Source: Thiodiazotropha sp040793985 (GTDB lineage: Bacteria; Pseudomonadota; Gammaproteobacteria; Chromatiales; Chromatiaceae). From it: DNA of 64,000 bases. Made by a program: the position numbers and the translations under genes. Shown piece after piece: positions 44,635 through 53,062 of the stretch (its first letter is position 1; every line of letters begins with the position of its first letter). Where the stretch lies: the NCBI GenBank assembly GCA_040793985.1, contig JBFNJI010000014.1, positions 62,001 through 126,000 on the forward strand. Direction: 5' to 3'. The notes below the pieces were generated by a model. It ran no database searches, was not told the origin of the DNA, and worked only from the letters and a program-made list of their open reading frames with translations.

Positions 44635-46212
44635 CTACTCCCAGACCGATACACCGGTGTCCGCGGCGATACGGCGGATGTGCCGATAGGTATCCATCAA
44701 GGCCAGCAAATCACGCCAGTCCCGATCATCGAGCGGCCGCCAGAGCCTATAGCCGGTGTGACCTGGGTCCAGCGTCCAGATACTGCTAAATAACAGATCG
44801 GCATCTTCGGTCTCGAGTGCACGGCGAAGGATGGATTCATCCGGCAGGAGCGGCAGCATGGCCTCCAGCGGCGCAAAGGTCATCTCCGCACAGGCCGCCA
44901 ACTGCCACCACAGCATGGTGAGCTGACTCAGACTATCCTCGTCGAGCTGATCCGCCAGGGTTGGATCTGGAACATCGCGTAATACGAATCCCAAGCCTTT
45001 GCCGGACACCGCTTCAACGAGGTCCGCCATGCCGTTACGCTGGGCCAGTCGTGTCGCAAGCGTCCAGGCTCGGCCACGCAAAGACTTCAGATCGTTCGGT
45101 CTGGTATCGTTGGTGAGATTCGGTAGCTCGGTTTCAGGCTCAGAAGTCTCTTTGACATCGTCATCCAGAAGACCAGTATCCGGCGCACTACCGAGATTCG
45201 ACTGATCCGGTAGTTCCGGTGGTAACTCATCAGTGGATGTTCGATCCGAACTGGATACACGCGAACCTCCATCATCCTGGTCAGCATCGAACGATTCGTC
45301 TGTAGGGCGCTCAAGTTCTGATGATTCCTCATCCGGATCCGGTTCCACTTCGGCCTCTGGAATCACCAGTTCCCTGCCGGCCATCTCGGCATCGAGCATC
45401 ACGCGTACGGTATGAATGCTGACATCCAATGCAGCGGCAATTTCAGATTCCAATGCGCTGCGGAGTACATCTGTGTCCCAGTCGGGGCTATCGTACCGTG
45501 TGCATAGTGTCGTGAAGACCTCTTCGAAATCCTCTTCCGACTCGGAACACCGATCCTGCCAAATCTTGTGAGCGGTACGCTCCAATCTGCGAATGCGTTC
45601 GATATGCGGCCTGCCGAGCCCGCCTTCGAGCGCAATCGGGATGACGGGTAACAGTCGATGGACGGTGTATACCATCTGGGAAATACGCGCTTGGGTGATG
45701 CGGTAACCGGCACGACGGAGTTCTGTTTCGAGACGCCTTTGAGAGATCACATCGAGACCGAGTTCTTCGGCAAGCAATTTTTGTGCTTCGCAAACAGCCC
45801 GCGCCTTATCGATGAAGGTAAGACCTCCCCGCAGGTCGTTTTCCCGAAGATGCGCTAACAGGACATCCGACTCAGAGCACCAGGCTCTGAGCAGGCAAGG
45901 TACTGCGGCAAAGCGTGGATCACCGGTCTCGGCGAATAACTCCTTCAGTATGATCAGCCGCGTATTACCACCGGCATGGACGATAAAGTCAGCCGCATCT
46001 GGGCGTTGCGTGACCACCAAAGGTTGGTCCAGACCGGTATTGCGTATCGAGTCTCTGATCCGGTCGTATTCAGGATTGCGACCGTGACGCGGATTGTGCT
46101 CGTAGGGCTGAATTCGGGAGATGTCGACCATCTGTGGCACCGGGCTGGTGGTTGCTTCTGCCGGTTGTGAGATCGACAAATTCTCAGACGGCGTTGTGGG
46201 TTTGCCAGCCAT
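44635..46212 (-). CDS. parB: ICE ParB-family protein
   Basis: A 525-residue ParB-family protein. The N-terminal ParB/Srx domain has IQPYEHNPRHGRNPEYD, HAGGNTRLIIL and LRENDLRGGLTFIDKA, followed by an HTH region. The C-terminal half is acidic (about 280-340) plus a helical domain. ParB usually pairs with ParA for partition, but no ParA lies in this window. The gene starts 3 bases after the Cro-like gene and is in the same operon. Confidence 0.9.
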   Translation of the reverse strand: MAGKPTTPSENLSISQPAEATTSPVPQMVDISRIQPYEHNPRHGRNPEYDRIRDSIRNTGLDQPLVVTQRPDAADFIVHAGGNTRLIILKELFAETGDPRFAAVPCLLRAWCSESDVLLAHLRENDLRGGLTFIDKARAVCEAQKLLAEELGLDVISQRRLETELRRAGYRITQARISQMVYTVHRLLPVIPIALEGGLGRPHIERIRRLERTAHKIWQDRCSESEEDFEEVFTTLCTRYDSPDWDTDVLRSALESEIAAALDVSIHTVRVMLDAEMAGRELVIPEAEVEPDPDEESSELERPTDESFDADQDDGGSRVSSSDRTSTDELPPELPDQSNLGSAPDTGLLDDDVKETSEPETELPNLTNDTRPNDLKSLRGRAWTLATRLAQRNGMADLVEAVSGKGLGFVLRDVPDPTLADQLDEDSLSQLTMLWWQLAACAEMTFAPLEAMLPLLPDESILRRALETEDADLLFSSIWTLDPGHTGYRLWRPLDDRDWRDLLALMDTYRHIRRIAADTGVSVWE

Positions 46213-46215
46213 TGG

Positions 46216-46470
46216 TCATTCCCATCCCTGCAGGCCGACGAATATCTCCGGGTAACGGACCAGGCTTTCCCGCGGCACCGGCTCCAATCGGCCTTCCGAC
46301 ACGTTTGCAACGACACGGGTATACCGCTCGATCTGAGTCGCCATTAGCGGGCTCGCGTAGCGGTGATGTCCGGCAATCTGATACAAGTAGGAAACAGAAT
46401 CATTGCAGGCGACGGCAACTTCTGCGCGTTCCCTCTTGGTTGCCACTTTGAGAAAGTCCTTTAGCTCCAT
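46216..46470 (-). CDS. Cro/YdaS-like small HTH regulator
   Basis: About 84 residues. An HTH core, DFLKVATKRERAEVAVACND then SYLYQIAGHHRYASP, has the YdaS/Cro pattern with MATQIERYTR as last helix. It is the first gene of the maintenance operon and divergent from the S24 repressor, the same layout as cro and cI in lambda. The ATG at 46470 is chosen; the frame is open to 46500. Confidence 0.8.
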   Translation of the reverse strand: MELKDFLKVATKRERAEVAVACNDSVSYLYQIAGHHRYASPLMATQIERYTRVVANVSEGRLEPVPRESLVRYPEIFVGLQGWE

Positions 46471-46500
46471 GCGCAGAAACATTAGCACTATGCAAATCAT

Positions 46501-46577
46501 TCAACAATGACCCAGTAGCCACTTTTTGTTTATCACTCTGCTAAATTTTCTGATAAAATATTTCGCATGATGCGAAA
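46501..46577. promoter_or_regulatory. CI/Cro-type switch region with operator over start codon
   Basis: TTTCGCAT-g-ATGCGAAA (46561-46577) is a perfect palindrome that overlaps the start of the S24 repressor. An extended -10, TGaTAAAAT (46551-46559), lies so close that transcription would begin at the start codon. The mRNA would be leaderless or nearly so, as for lambda cI from PRM. Confidence 0.6.
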
Positions 46578-47244
46578 AGTTAGCCAGATTCGGCTCCACA
46601 ATCTTGAAATTCTGATTACCGAAGCGGGGTCTGCCGCCAAGCTCGCTCGCGCGGCGAAAACCAACAGCTCTTACCTGAGTCAGGTTCGTAATCAGCTACC
46701 TACAAAAAAGGGAACCCCCCGGGCGATTGGGGACGACCTGGCTGAAAAATTAGAAAAAGCCACTAAAAAGCCCCAAGGATGGATGGATATGCCACACACA
46801 GACGGGGTAAGCCCTGACGAAGAAAACAATGCCCACGACGGCCCAGATCTGCACAGCCTGCTCCCGTTGATTTCCTGGGTTCAAGCAGGGAACTGGTACG
46901 AAATATCCGAAAGCTTTGCTCCGACCTATGGCGCTGAGTTACTACCCTGCCCGGTAAAATGCAGCAAAGATTCTTTTGTTCTGCGGGTACGTGGATCCAG
47001 CATGGAACCCAAGTTCCACGAAGATGATCTGATTTTTGTCGACCCCGATGTCTCGCCGGACCACGGCAAATACGTGGTCGTAAGGCTTGATGACTCAAAT
47101 GAAGCGACTTTCAAGCAGTTGATCATTGAGGAAGGGAAACAGTATTTAAAAGCCCTCAACCCCGACTGGCCAAATCGAATTATCGAAGTGAATGAGGAGG
47201 CCACTATCTGCGGGGTTATCGTTTTCAAGGGAGAACTTGTCTAA
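46567..47244 (+). CDS. LexA/CI-like S24 self-cleaving repressor
   Basis: A 225-residue repressor with an N-terminal HTH (about 15-65) and a C-terminal S24 peptidase domain. The self-cleavage site is Ala107-Gly108 in SWVQAGNW; the catalytic pair is Ser145 (GSSMEP) and Lys183 (TFKQL). It should be cleaved after RecA activation in the SOS response and thereby switch on the divergent maintenance operon. Either of two adjacent ATG codons (46567, 46570) can start it. Confidence 0.9.
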   Translation: MMRKVSQIRLHNLEILITEAGSAAKLARAAKTNSSYLSQVRNQLPTKKGTPRAIGDDLAEKLEKATKKPQGWMDMPHTDGVSPDEENNAHDGPDLHSLLPLISWVQAGNWYEISESFAPTYGAELLPCPVKCSKDSFVLRVRGSSMEPKFHEDDLIFVDPDVSPDHGKYVVVRLDDSNEATFKQLIIEEGKQYLKALNPDWPNRIIEVNEEATICGVIVFKGELV

Positions 47245-47289
47245 ATGCTGGTCGTAAAATAAGGCTCCCAGCCAAATGAGGACAAGCCA

Positions 47290-47553
47290 GTGATCAGTAC
47301 AAAAAACAGTAAAAAAATAACAACCTTGATTAACCGAGAAACATTGTTAGCAATGATCCCTCTTTCAGACCGTGCCATTTACAACATGGAAAAGCGCGGA
47401 GAATTTCCACGCCGCATCGTTTTGACGAGCCGCAAGGTGGCCTGGGATTTAGCTGAGATTGATCGTTGGATCGAGGAACGAAAGCAGTCCAGAGATAAAG
47501 CCAGCAGACCAGATTCTACTGCCACGCCAGAGATTCCATCTCGAGCAAAGTGA
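47290..47553 (+). CDS. AlpA-family regulator / excisionase-like protein
   Basis: An 87-residue protein with the AlpA core: LINRETLLAMIPLSDRAIYN, then GEFPRRIVLTSRKVAWDLAEI and DRWIEERK. AlpA proteins activate integrase or act in excision of P4-like and ICE elements. The GTG start at 47290 follows GAGGA. It lies between the repressor and the small HTH gene near the integrase. Confidence 0.9.
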   Translation: MISTKNSKKITTLINRETLLAMIPLSDRAIYNMEKRGEFPRRIVLTSRKVAWDLAEIDRWIEERKQSRDKASRPDSTATPEIPSRAK

Positions 47554-47685
47554 CTGCCATCGCAGAGGGTGTGATTAGCTCCATGATAAAAAGATAGCTT
47601 GGAATCTAGCTTGCAACAATAATTCGCTCAGTGCTAATGTTCTGTCCGACTAACATGAGCTAATGACTCTTTCGGGCATCAAAAT

Positions 47686-47910
47686 ATGGATGACATCGAA
47701 GCAACTAATAATGACCGTGAACTCACTACCAAAGAAGCGGCTTCGCTACTCGGCTTATCACCCAGCACACTGAGAAAATGGCGCTGTACCCATGAACACC
47801 CTGAATTAACCTGGAGAAAGCGTTTTCGTCATGTATTCTATCTCGAATCAGACGTTCTTGAATTCAAAGAGTTGAGTACAAAAATCTCATCAAACGACAT
47901 TTATATTTAG
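47686..47910 (+). CDS. small MerR-type HTH protein, excisionase candidate
   Basis: A 74-residue protein consisting of a winged HTH (LTTKEAASLLGLSPSTLRKW) and a basic wing (KRFRHVFYLESDVLEF). It lies tail to tail with the integrase gene. Excisionases are usually of this size and fold, so this is a good Xis candidate; a regulator role is also possible. Confidence 0.8.
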   Translation: MDDIEATNNDRELTTKEAASLLGLSPSTLRKWRCTHEHPELTWRKRFRHVFYLESDVLEFKELSTKISSNDIYI

Positions 47911-47959
47911 CACTGTGTAGCCTACTCGAATTCGAGCGACCACAGGTAACATCTGGTTG

Positions 47960-49321
47960 CTACCATCGATCGGTGAGTTTGCCTATCAAATCAAATCCTG
48001 CTTGATTAACCATATAGTCTGCAATTCTCTGGCTAGCATCTCGAAGTCTTGTCATTGATGGATGAATATAGTGGGCATCAACACCCTCCCTCGCGTGACT
48101 CAATAATTCATCTACAAGTACGGAATTAATGTCTAGTTCCGTCCCAATAGATTTATACGTTCGCCGGAGGTCATGGTTGGTAACGGATATACCCGTTTGA
48201 CTTTTAACGATCTCACGAACTGACTTGGTATCTCTGTAAAATCCTCGCCCTCCTATGCCAGGGAACAAGTACTCAACATCTTTAGGTAAATACGTTTGGC
48301 GATTACGAACAATAGCTGCGGTCACTGAGTTTAAGGGTAGCTCTACTTGATCGCCTCCCTTTTTTATAATTTTGAACACCAATCTATCGAGATCAATCCC
48401 GTCCATTCGCACAGTCATCGTCCCTGTTCGCCTTACTCCGGAAAACAACATGAATAACAACGCATCACGGCCATTACGATAAGCGGATGTATGATCATGC
48501 TCTCGAAGATTCAAGACAGATTTTAGATAAGGCTTAAAATCAGCATCATCTAGTCGGCCAGTACAACGATTGGTACGATTAATATTTACGCCCAGCTGCT
48601 TCATTGCGCGGCTAACCGGATTTCGAACAAAGAGTTCCGAATCATCGTACTTAGTCTGCGCCCAATTCCAGATCGATCTAAAAATACGCATAGCGCCATT
48701 AAGCTGGGTTTTACCTCGACCTACTTTCTGGAGATACACAGTTTTTACCTGCTCTGGCGTAATGCTGTGTAATGGCTGGTCTAGCAGGTCAGCCAAAAGA
48801 ACCTCGCATTTATTTCTGATATCTACTAAATAGCGCTGACCTGGCTGCCTCTCCGAAACAAAGCCATCAAGCATCCGGTTACTGGTCCCTTCTATAGGTG
48901 TCCCGTAAATCATATCTTTAAACGTGCGTCTTGCTTCTATTAAGCCCTGACTATTAGCCTGTTTTTCAGCTTCTTTTTGAGCTATTGCTTGAGGGTCTCT
49001 ACCCTCCTGGATTTCTAAAAACAAGCTATCAACTTTCTGCCGTAATTCTGAAATGGTGATCTCAGCGTTACGAGCTTCACCAACCTTCATTAGCTGACGT
49101 TTATACATCCTGCTTTTGTATTCACCGCGAACTCGAATACGTGCATACATACAAAAAGCACTATCAATATAGGAGCGACCAGGTCTTACTCGAACAGCCA
49201 GATGACTATCCGCATCATAAATGTAGGTTTCTTTGGTAAACTCCCCTCGATTAATACGTTTCTCGATGGCTTTCAGGTTCGGTTTATTGAACTTGATTCG
49301 GTTGTCAGATATAGCTCCCAT
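47960..49321 (-). CDS. int: tyrosine-type integrase of the ICE
   Basis: A 453-residue P4-like integrase. It has an N-terminal arm-binding domain (ETYIYDADSHLAVRVRPG), a SAM-like core (about 130-230) and a catalytic domain with Arg in FSGVRRTGTM, HxxR in NHDLRRTYKS, His in LLSHAREG and Tyr in AHYIHP. It catalyses ICE integration and excision at the tRNA-Leu site. The start is 213 bases from the attachment-site fragment and transcription runs into the element. Confidence 0.92.
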   Translation of the reverse strand: MGAISDNRIKFNKPNLKAIEKRINRGEFTKETYIYDADSHLAVRVRPGRSYIDSAFCMYARIRVRGEYKSRMYKRQLMKVGEARNAEITISELRQKVDSLFLEIQEGRDPQAIAQKEAEKQANSQGLIEARRTFKDMIYGTPIEGTSNRMLDGFVSERQPGQRYLVDIRNKCEVLLADLLDQPLHSITPEQVKTVYLQKVGRGKTQLNGAMRIFRSIWNWAQTKYDDSELFVRNPVSRAMKQLGVNINRTNRCTGRLDDADFKPYLKSVLNLREHDHTSAYRNGRDALLFMLFSGVRRTGTMTVRMDGIDLDRLVFKIIKKGGDQVELPLNSVTAAIVRNRQTYLPKDVEYLFPGIGGRGFYRDTKSVREIVKSQTGISVTNHDLRRTYKSIGTELDINSVLVDELLSHAREGVDAHYIHPSMTRLRDASQRIADYMVNQAGFDLIGKLTDRW

Positions 49322-49533
49322 GAGATCTCCTTATGTTCATCCTCACCGGCAAAATCTGGGATGCATCTGGGATGCAAATTGAAGTAATTTTTGCATCCCA
49401 AGAGAAATCTTGAGTAACACCAGAATTGCCTATCACAGACAGAATATAGATACAAAGCCTTTTATATCAACAACATAGAGAGCTTTAATCTACTTTACGG
49501 AACGTTATTCAACGTCGAGAAATGAGTATAAAG

Positions 49534-49594
49534 AGTGAATTCAAAATCCACCGGTAGCAATACCATGCGGGTTCAAGTCCCGCCCCCGGTACCA
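49534..49594 (+). other. attachment site: 3' part of tRNA-Leu(CAA)
   Basis: From the anticodon stem onward the sequence is tRNA-like: loop TTCAAAA (anticodon CAA), a long leucine-type variable arm with CCGGTAGCAATACC, T arm GCGGG-TTCAAGT-CCCGC and acceptor end CCCCGGT-ACCA. No D arm or 5' acceptor strand lies upstream, so it is a 3' fragment only, about 60 bases. This is the displaced copy left when an element integrates in a tRNA 3' end. The intact tRNA should lie at the far left end of the ICE. Confidence 0.85.
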
Positions 49595-50021
49595 AATTCA
49601 GAGATAGCAGTAACTATCCTATTTTCTCAGTACACATCCAGTACACAAATGGTGGCTTCGATGTGGCACAACCGTTGATGAATGCTTACCAGCACCAGAA
49701 CGGCATTGTGAATGGATATGGTCATAATGACCTCCTAAACAGTTTATAGCGCAACCAGATGAGGGTGACGAGAACCCAGCTACCGTGCTAAGACGACTGA
49801 CCTTAATTCCCCGAAGGATCTTGTTTTCGGGCCTATCGTCCCCGCCACAGGAAATCAAAGCTCCCGAGAAACAGGCATAAAAAAACCGCAGGCCTGACGG
49901 GTGTGGAAGCCACTGGTGTTGATTAATAAGACATTTAGAGTCCTGCCAATAACCACAAAATATGTCGGAAATATTAACAATTATCGAATTGGCAATTGTT
50001 AGCTCATTGAATATGAAGGGC
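49595..50021. other. chromosomal junction, no gene seen
   Basis: About 430 bases between the attachment-site fragment and the PEP-CTERM promoter. No open frame with a plausible product. The short frame on the minus strand (49619-49858) is not supported. Confidence 0.4.
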
Positions 50022-50037
50022 AGGCATAATTTGTGCT
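50022..50037 (+). promoter_or_regulatory. sigma54-type promoter of PEP-CTERM gene
   Basis: GGCATAATTTGTGCT has GG (50023-50024) and GC (50035-50036) exactly 10 bases apart, the -24/-12 layout of RpoN promoters. PEP-CTERM genes in many species are under RpoN with PrsK/PrsR. The same element recurs 900 bases downstream before the decayed copy. Confidence 0.65.
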
Positions 50038-50103
50038 TATTTTCCCATACATTTGGTCAAACATATCCAAGTGTAAAAGAAACAAGAAATAAGGGAGAGG
50101 AAA

Positions 50104-50622
50104 ATGAATAAGATCTTACGCTTGCTGCTTGCAAGCTCGTTGCTATACGCCAGCTCAGTGAACGCTGCAATCATGCAGATGAGTTCAAGTTATAACGCTG
50201 ACGGTGATCTGATTGTAAGCATTGCTGATTTGGATCCACTCTGGGATTATCAATTCACCAGATTCATGACTTACAACTCACACCTGAACCTTGGTGTACA
50301 CCCTACAATCACATCCTTGGAACCGGGCGACGGTCATCATGTATTTGAATGGTCGATCATTGGCCCGCATGTAGACGCATATGATTACAATAATTCAGAG
50401 AGCACACATTTTGTAATCAGTAACTATGACTTCTCACTTCCACTGGTCGGTAGCCATGCACTAATACCAGTGGACAATCCAGAGTCGGAATGGGACTGGG
50501 TCCAGTACTCTTATGTCATTCCGCCTAATGAAGTTGAAAGCGTTCCTGAGCCTTCAACACTCTTCCTTCTTGGCGCAGGCATCATAGGCATTGGTGCAAC
50601 CAGGCTACGCAAAAAATCATAA
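50104..50622 (+). CDS. PEP-CTERM sorting-domain exported protein
   Basis: A 172-residue exported protein: signal peptide (ending SVNAA), a mature domain of about 120 residues with beta-strand character, and the C-terminal sorting signal VPEPSTLFLLGAG followed by a hydrophobic helix and RLRKKS. The exosortase (EpsH/XrtA) cuts before the helix and delivers it to the surface or extracellular polysaccharide. The ribosome-binding site is GGGAGAGG. A second, broken copy lies downstream. Confidence 0.9.
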   Translation: MNKILRLLLASSLLYASSVNAAIMQMSSSYNADGDLIVSIADLDPLWDYQFTRFMTYNSHLNLGVHPTITSLEPGDGHHVFEWSIIGPHVDAYDYNNSESTHFVISNYDFSLPLVGSHALIPVDNPESEWDWVQYSYVIPPNEVESVPEPSTLFLLGAGIIGIGATRLRKKS

Positions 50623-50624
50623 TT

Positions 50625-50921
50625 CTCTTTTTTTTTTTTTTCTAGTAGCTTCGGCCCCTTTTTTAACTGCAGTTGAATTTCACCGTCTTGGTACCCGTGA
50701 CTATTGGTCAATATTCGGTCATAGGCATTATTTAAGGCTCTAAAACCTTCACCCACTATTGTTTGCATATCCGAAACCTCTATCATCTCGTCGTTTCGAC
50801 TCTTTAGCACTTCAAGGTCGAATCTGTTGGCGTATTCAATACCTACCTCATGCCCTCCCAAGTGTCGGAATTATTTACAACCCTACCACTTGGCATTAGC
50901 TAACTCTTTGATTTTCAAACC
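50625..50921. other. spacer between PEP-CTERM copies with poly-T tract
   Basis: Holds a T tract of about 14 bases (50628-50641) directly after the PEP-CTERM stop, likely part of its terminator. A minus-strand frame (50511-50861) overlaps the PEP-CTERM gene and is not supported. Confidence 0.4.
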
Positions 50922-51277
50922 TGGAATAATTTGTGCTTAATTTCCCAATACACTGGCCAAACATACCCAAGTGTAAAAAAAGCAAGAAATCAAGGAAGAG
51001 GGATATGAACAGGTTTTTTTCGCTTGCTGCCAGCAAGCCAGTTGCCATACGCCAGTTCAGTGAACTCTGCAATCATGCAGACGGGTTCAATTTATAACGC
51101 TGATGGGGACCTGATTGTAAGCATCGTGTATTTGGATCCACTCCGGGATTATCAATTCACGAGATTAATGACTTATGACTCATATTTGAACCTTAAACGC
51201 TCTTCTTTTTCGGGGCAGGCCCAATTGATGCAGGTGCCACCCGGCTCCGGAAAAACAAAGGATATTCTCCACGTTCT
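50922..51277 (+). pseudogene. decayed tandem copy of the PEP-CTERM gene with its promoter
   Basis: The region repeats the upstream sigma54-type element (GGAATAATTTGTGC, GG at 50923), the ribosome-binding area and the first 65 codons of the 50104 gene with frameshift near the start. About 255 bases of the centre are then missing (joined near 51196). The C-terminal signal TLFFFGAGP... RLRKN follows in another frame. The copy is non-functional. Confidence 0.85.
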
Positions 51278-51303
51278 GGGGCCAATCGGCCCCTGTTTTT
51301 TTT
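51278..51303 (+). terminator. rho-independent terminator after PEP-CTERM pseudogene
   Basis: GGGGCC-aatc-GGCCCC (51278-51293) followed after TG by eight T residues (51296-51303). Confidence 0.7.
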
Positions 51304-51658
51304 GTTGCTTGATCATGCCCACTCCTTCGCCCCGACCATTAACCCGCCATCTTCGGCAGCCCATGGACAGCCCGATCCACCCTTGATGCCACCCCGTGCA
51401 TCAGGATGCCGATTTTATTGACGATATCAATCCTTGTCGGCTGTTTGATAAAATCAATGGGGTCCGGCTTCTACCCGCGAAAAAAAAAATGGTATGTTTT
51501 ATGTGTTTACTATACTAACCGGGTAGGAAACAGTTTCCCGGACAATAAAAACGACGAGGACAACCCGTCATGGTTGAACGAAGGAGTGGTAAAGCGGCAA
51601 TTGTAAAACCAGGGGCAGAAACAAAACCTCTGCTGCACTGCCAAGAGCGAAGCTTCCC
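51304..51658. other. intergenic, no supported gene
   Basis: Contains an A tract (51481-51489) and a short hairpin GGAAAC-a-GTTTCC (51527-51539). The 66-codon frame at 51406-51606 has no family-like features. Confidence 0.35.
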
Positions 51659-51979
51659 ATGAAAGAGATAAACGATCATAGAAAAGGAATGGGGCCTATC
51701 CCTCCCGAGCCCAAGAATTTTCTCAATAGGGAACAGGTCAACGGCCTGGCTGTACTAAGAAAATTCGGATGGAGAATCGTCTGCATCAGACGCCCTTCTC
51801 TGTTCGATACAACTACGATTTTGTTGCACAAAAACAGCAACAAGCTCGGCGTCCTGGGTAGTGACGGAATATTGCGCATTACAGACAATATAAAGATACG
51901 GGAAAAACCCAGGTACAGCAGTGAACAAAAACAGACAAAATCACATCCAATCCGGTTTCGTAAGTCCGTCAGACAGTAG
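51659..51979 (+). CDS. conserved-looking small protein, unknown
   Basis: A 106-residue protein with FGWRIVCIRRPSLFDTTTILL and LGVLGSDGIL in the middle and a basic tail. The pattern FGW..xxIRRP..xxVL then GVL.xDG recalls short uncharacterised gammaproteobacterial proteins. No signal peptide or TM. I cannot assign a function. Confidence 0.55.
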   Translation: MKEINDHRKGMGPIPPEPKNFLNREQVNGLAVLRKFGWRIVCIRRPSLFDTTTILLHKNSNKLGVLGSDGILRITDNIKIREKPRYSSEQKQTKSHPIRFRKSVRQ

Positions 51980-52293
51980 TCAAACAGCCCACCGGTCGAT
52001 ATCCCGTTCCAGCGCATCGGGTGCGGGTAATCTTTGTTCAATCAGCCCTGGGCCAGACCAGGGGCTGGTCATAGCCCGTTTCCGCACCGCACCGCCAGCT
52101 AACCCTGGATCCCTCCGCAATAAACCTACCGGAGAAATTGTAACGATTATTGTTATCGATTTGCCCGGCAGCCTCTGAATTATGGATTTTAGCTGGCCGT
52201 TCTGTTCAAATGTTCAGCTTCTGATTATGAATTATTGAGCGGGTTGTGGCGATGTCCCTAGCCGGCCGAGATACAGATTAAAATAAAGCACGT
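51980..52293. other. intergenic upstream of vWA/ABC operon
   Basis: About 310 bases with no gene. It should contain the promoter of the 52294-57083 operon; no clear -35/-10 pair stands out. Confidence 0.35.
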
Positions 52294-53043
52294 ATGAGTA
52301 ATTCGGATTCCAGCCTCCCCGATGAATATGCCGAGAATCAGGAGAGTACGAAAACCTCCGACCGGGTACGTGTGACCTTGGAGATAGCCGTAGCGGCACT
52401 GATTCTCGTGGGTATCTACTATCTGTTTGCTCCGGATGAGGAGATCGACCTGGCTCCCCTGAAGGAGAGCCAGATCGATCCTATCATTCGCGCTCAAATC
52501 GACTCTGCCACACAACAGACAACCCCAGCACCATCGCCGACGATCCCCGACGAACAGCCGATCGATAGTGATGCCGGGGCGGCCAGCGGCGAAGAGCAGC
52601 CACTACAGGTGGCAACCGTCACGGCGGATGCCGGTTCCACGGAAAGTGATCCCGGTGAGGGCGGTTTCGCCCGGGAGCTGATATCACGCCTGCGTTCAGG
52701 ACAGGCCAGTATCACGCCAGAGCAACTCCTGGAGCAGGTAACCAGGTACCAGGATGAAGACAGGCCGACAGATGCCTATCTGTTGCTCTTTTATGCCGCC
52801 CGCGAGGGCAATGGTATGGCTGCCTTTACACTCGCCGGTATGCACGATCCCAACCACTTTGCCGCGGGCAATCCCCTGCTTGAAAACCCTGATGCATATC
52901 AAGCACATAAATGGTACTCCGCTGCGCTTGACGAGGGCATATCCGAGGCCCGGGAGCGACTCAGTGCATTGAGAAAACGTGCAGAAGAGCAAGCCAAGAA
53001 TGGTGATCTTGCCGCTCAGCGACTCCTATTGAACTGGCGATAG
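52294..53043 (+). CDS. membrane-anchored Sel1-like repeat protein
   Basis: A 249-residue protein with a charged N-terminus, one TM (about 27-46), an acidic Pro/Thr-rich linker (about 65-120) and a C-terminal domain with two Sel1/TPR-like helical units (AYLLLFYAAREGNGMAAFTLAGM, with AHKWYSAALDEGISEARERL). Such repeats hold partner proteins. It is the first gene of the operon with the vWA and ABC genes, 19 bases before the vWA start. The topology suggests periplasmic location of the repeats. Confidence 0.75.
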   Translation: MSNSDSSLPDEYAENQESTKTSDRVRVTLEIAVAALILVGIYYLFAPDEEIDLAPLKESQIDPIIRAQIDSATQQTTPAPSPTIPDEQPIDSDAGAASGEEQPLQVATVTADAGSTESDPGEGGFARELISRLRSGQASITPEQLLEQVTRYQDEDRPTDAYLLLFYAAREGNGMAAFTLAGMHDPNHFAAGNPLLENPDAYQAHKWYSAALDEGISEARERLSALRKRAEEQAKNGDLAAQRLLLNWR

Positions 53044-53062
53044 CTCTCAAGGACAAATAAAG

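Noticed and set aside
49534..49594. Functional tRNA-Leu gene
   Set aside because: The 5' acceptor strand and D arm are missing and the anticodon stem has a mismatch, so it is only a fragment.
50511..50861. Minus-strand frame of 116 codons overlapping the PEP-CTERM gene
   Set aside because: It overlaps the sorting signal of a well-supported gene and its Lys-rich centre is only the complement of the T tract.
51406..51606. 66-codon frame between the PEP-CTERM pseudogene and the small unknown gene
   Set aside because: No family-like features and an A-tract inside; probably chance.
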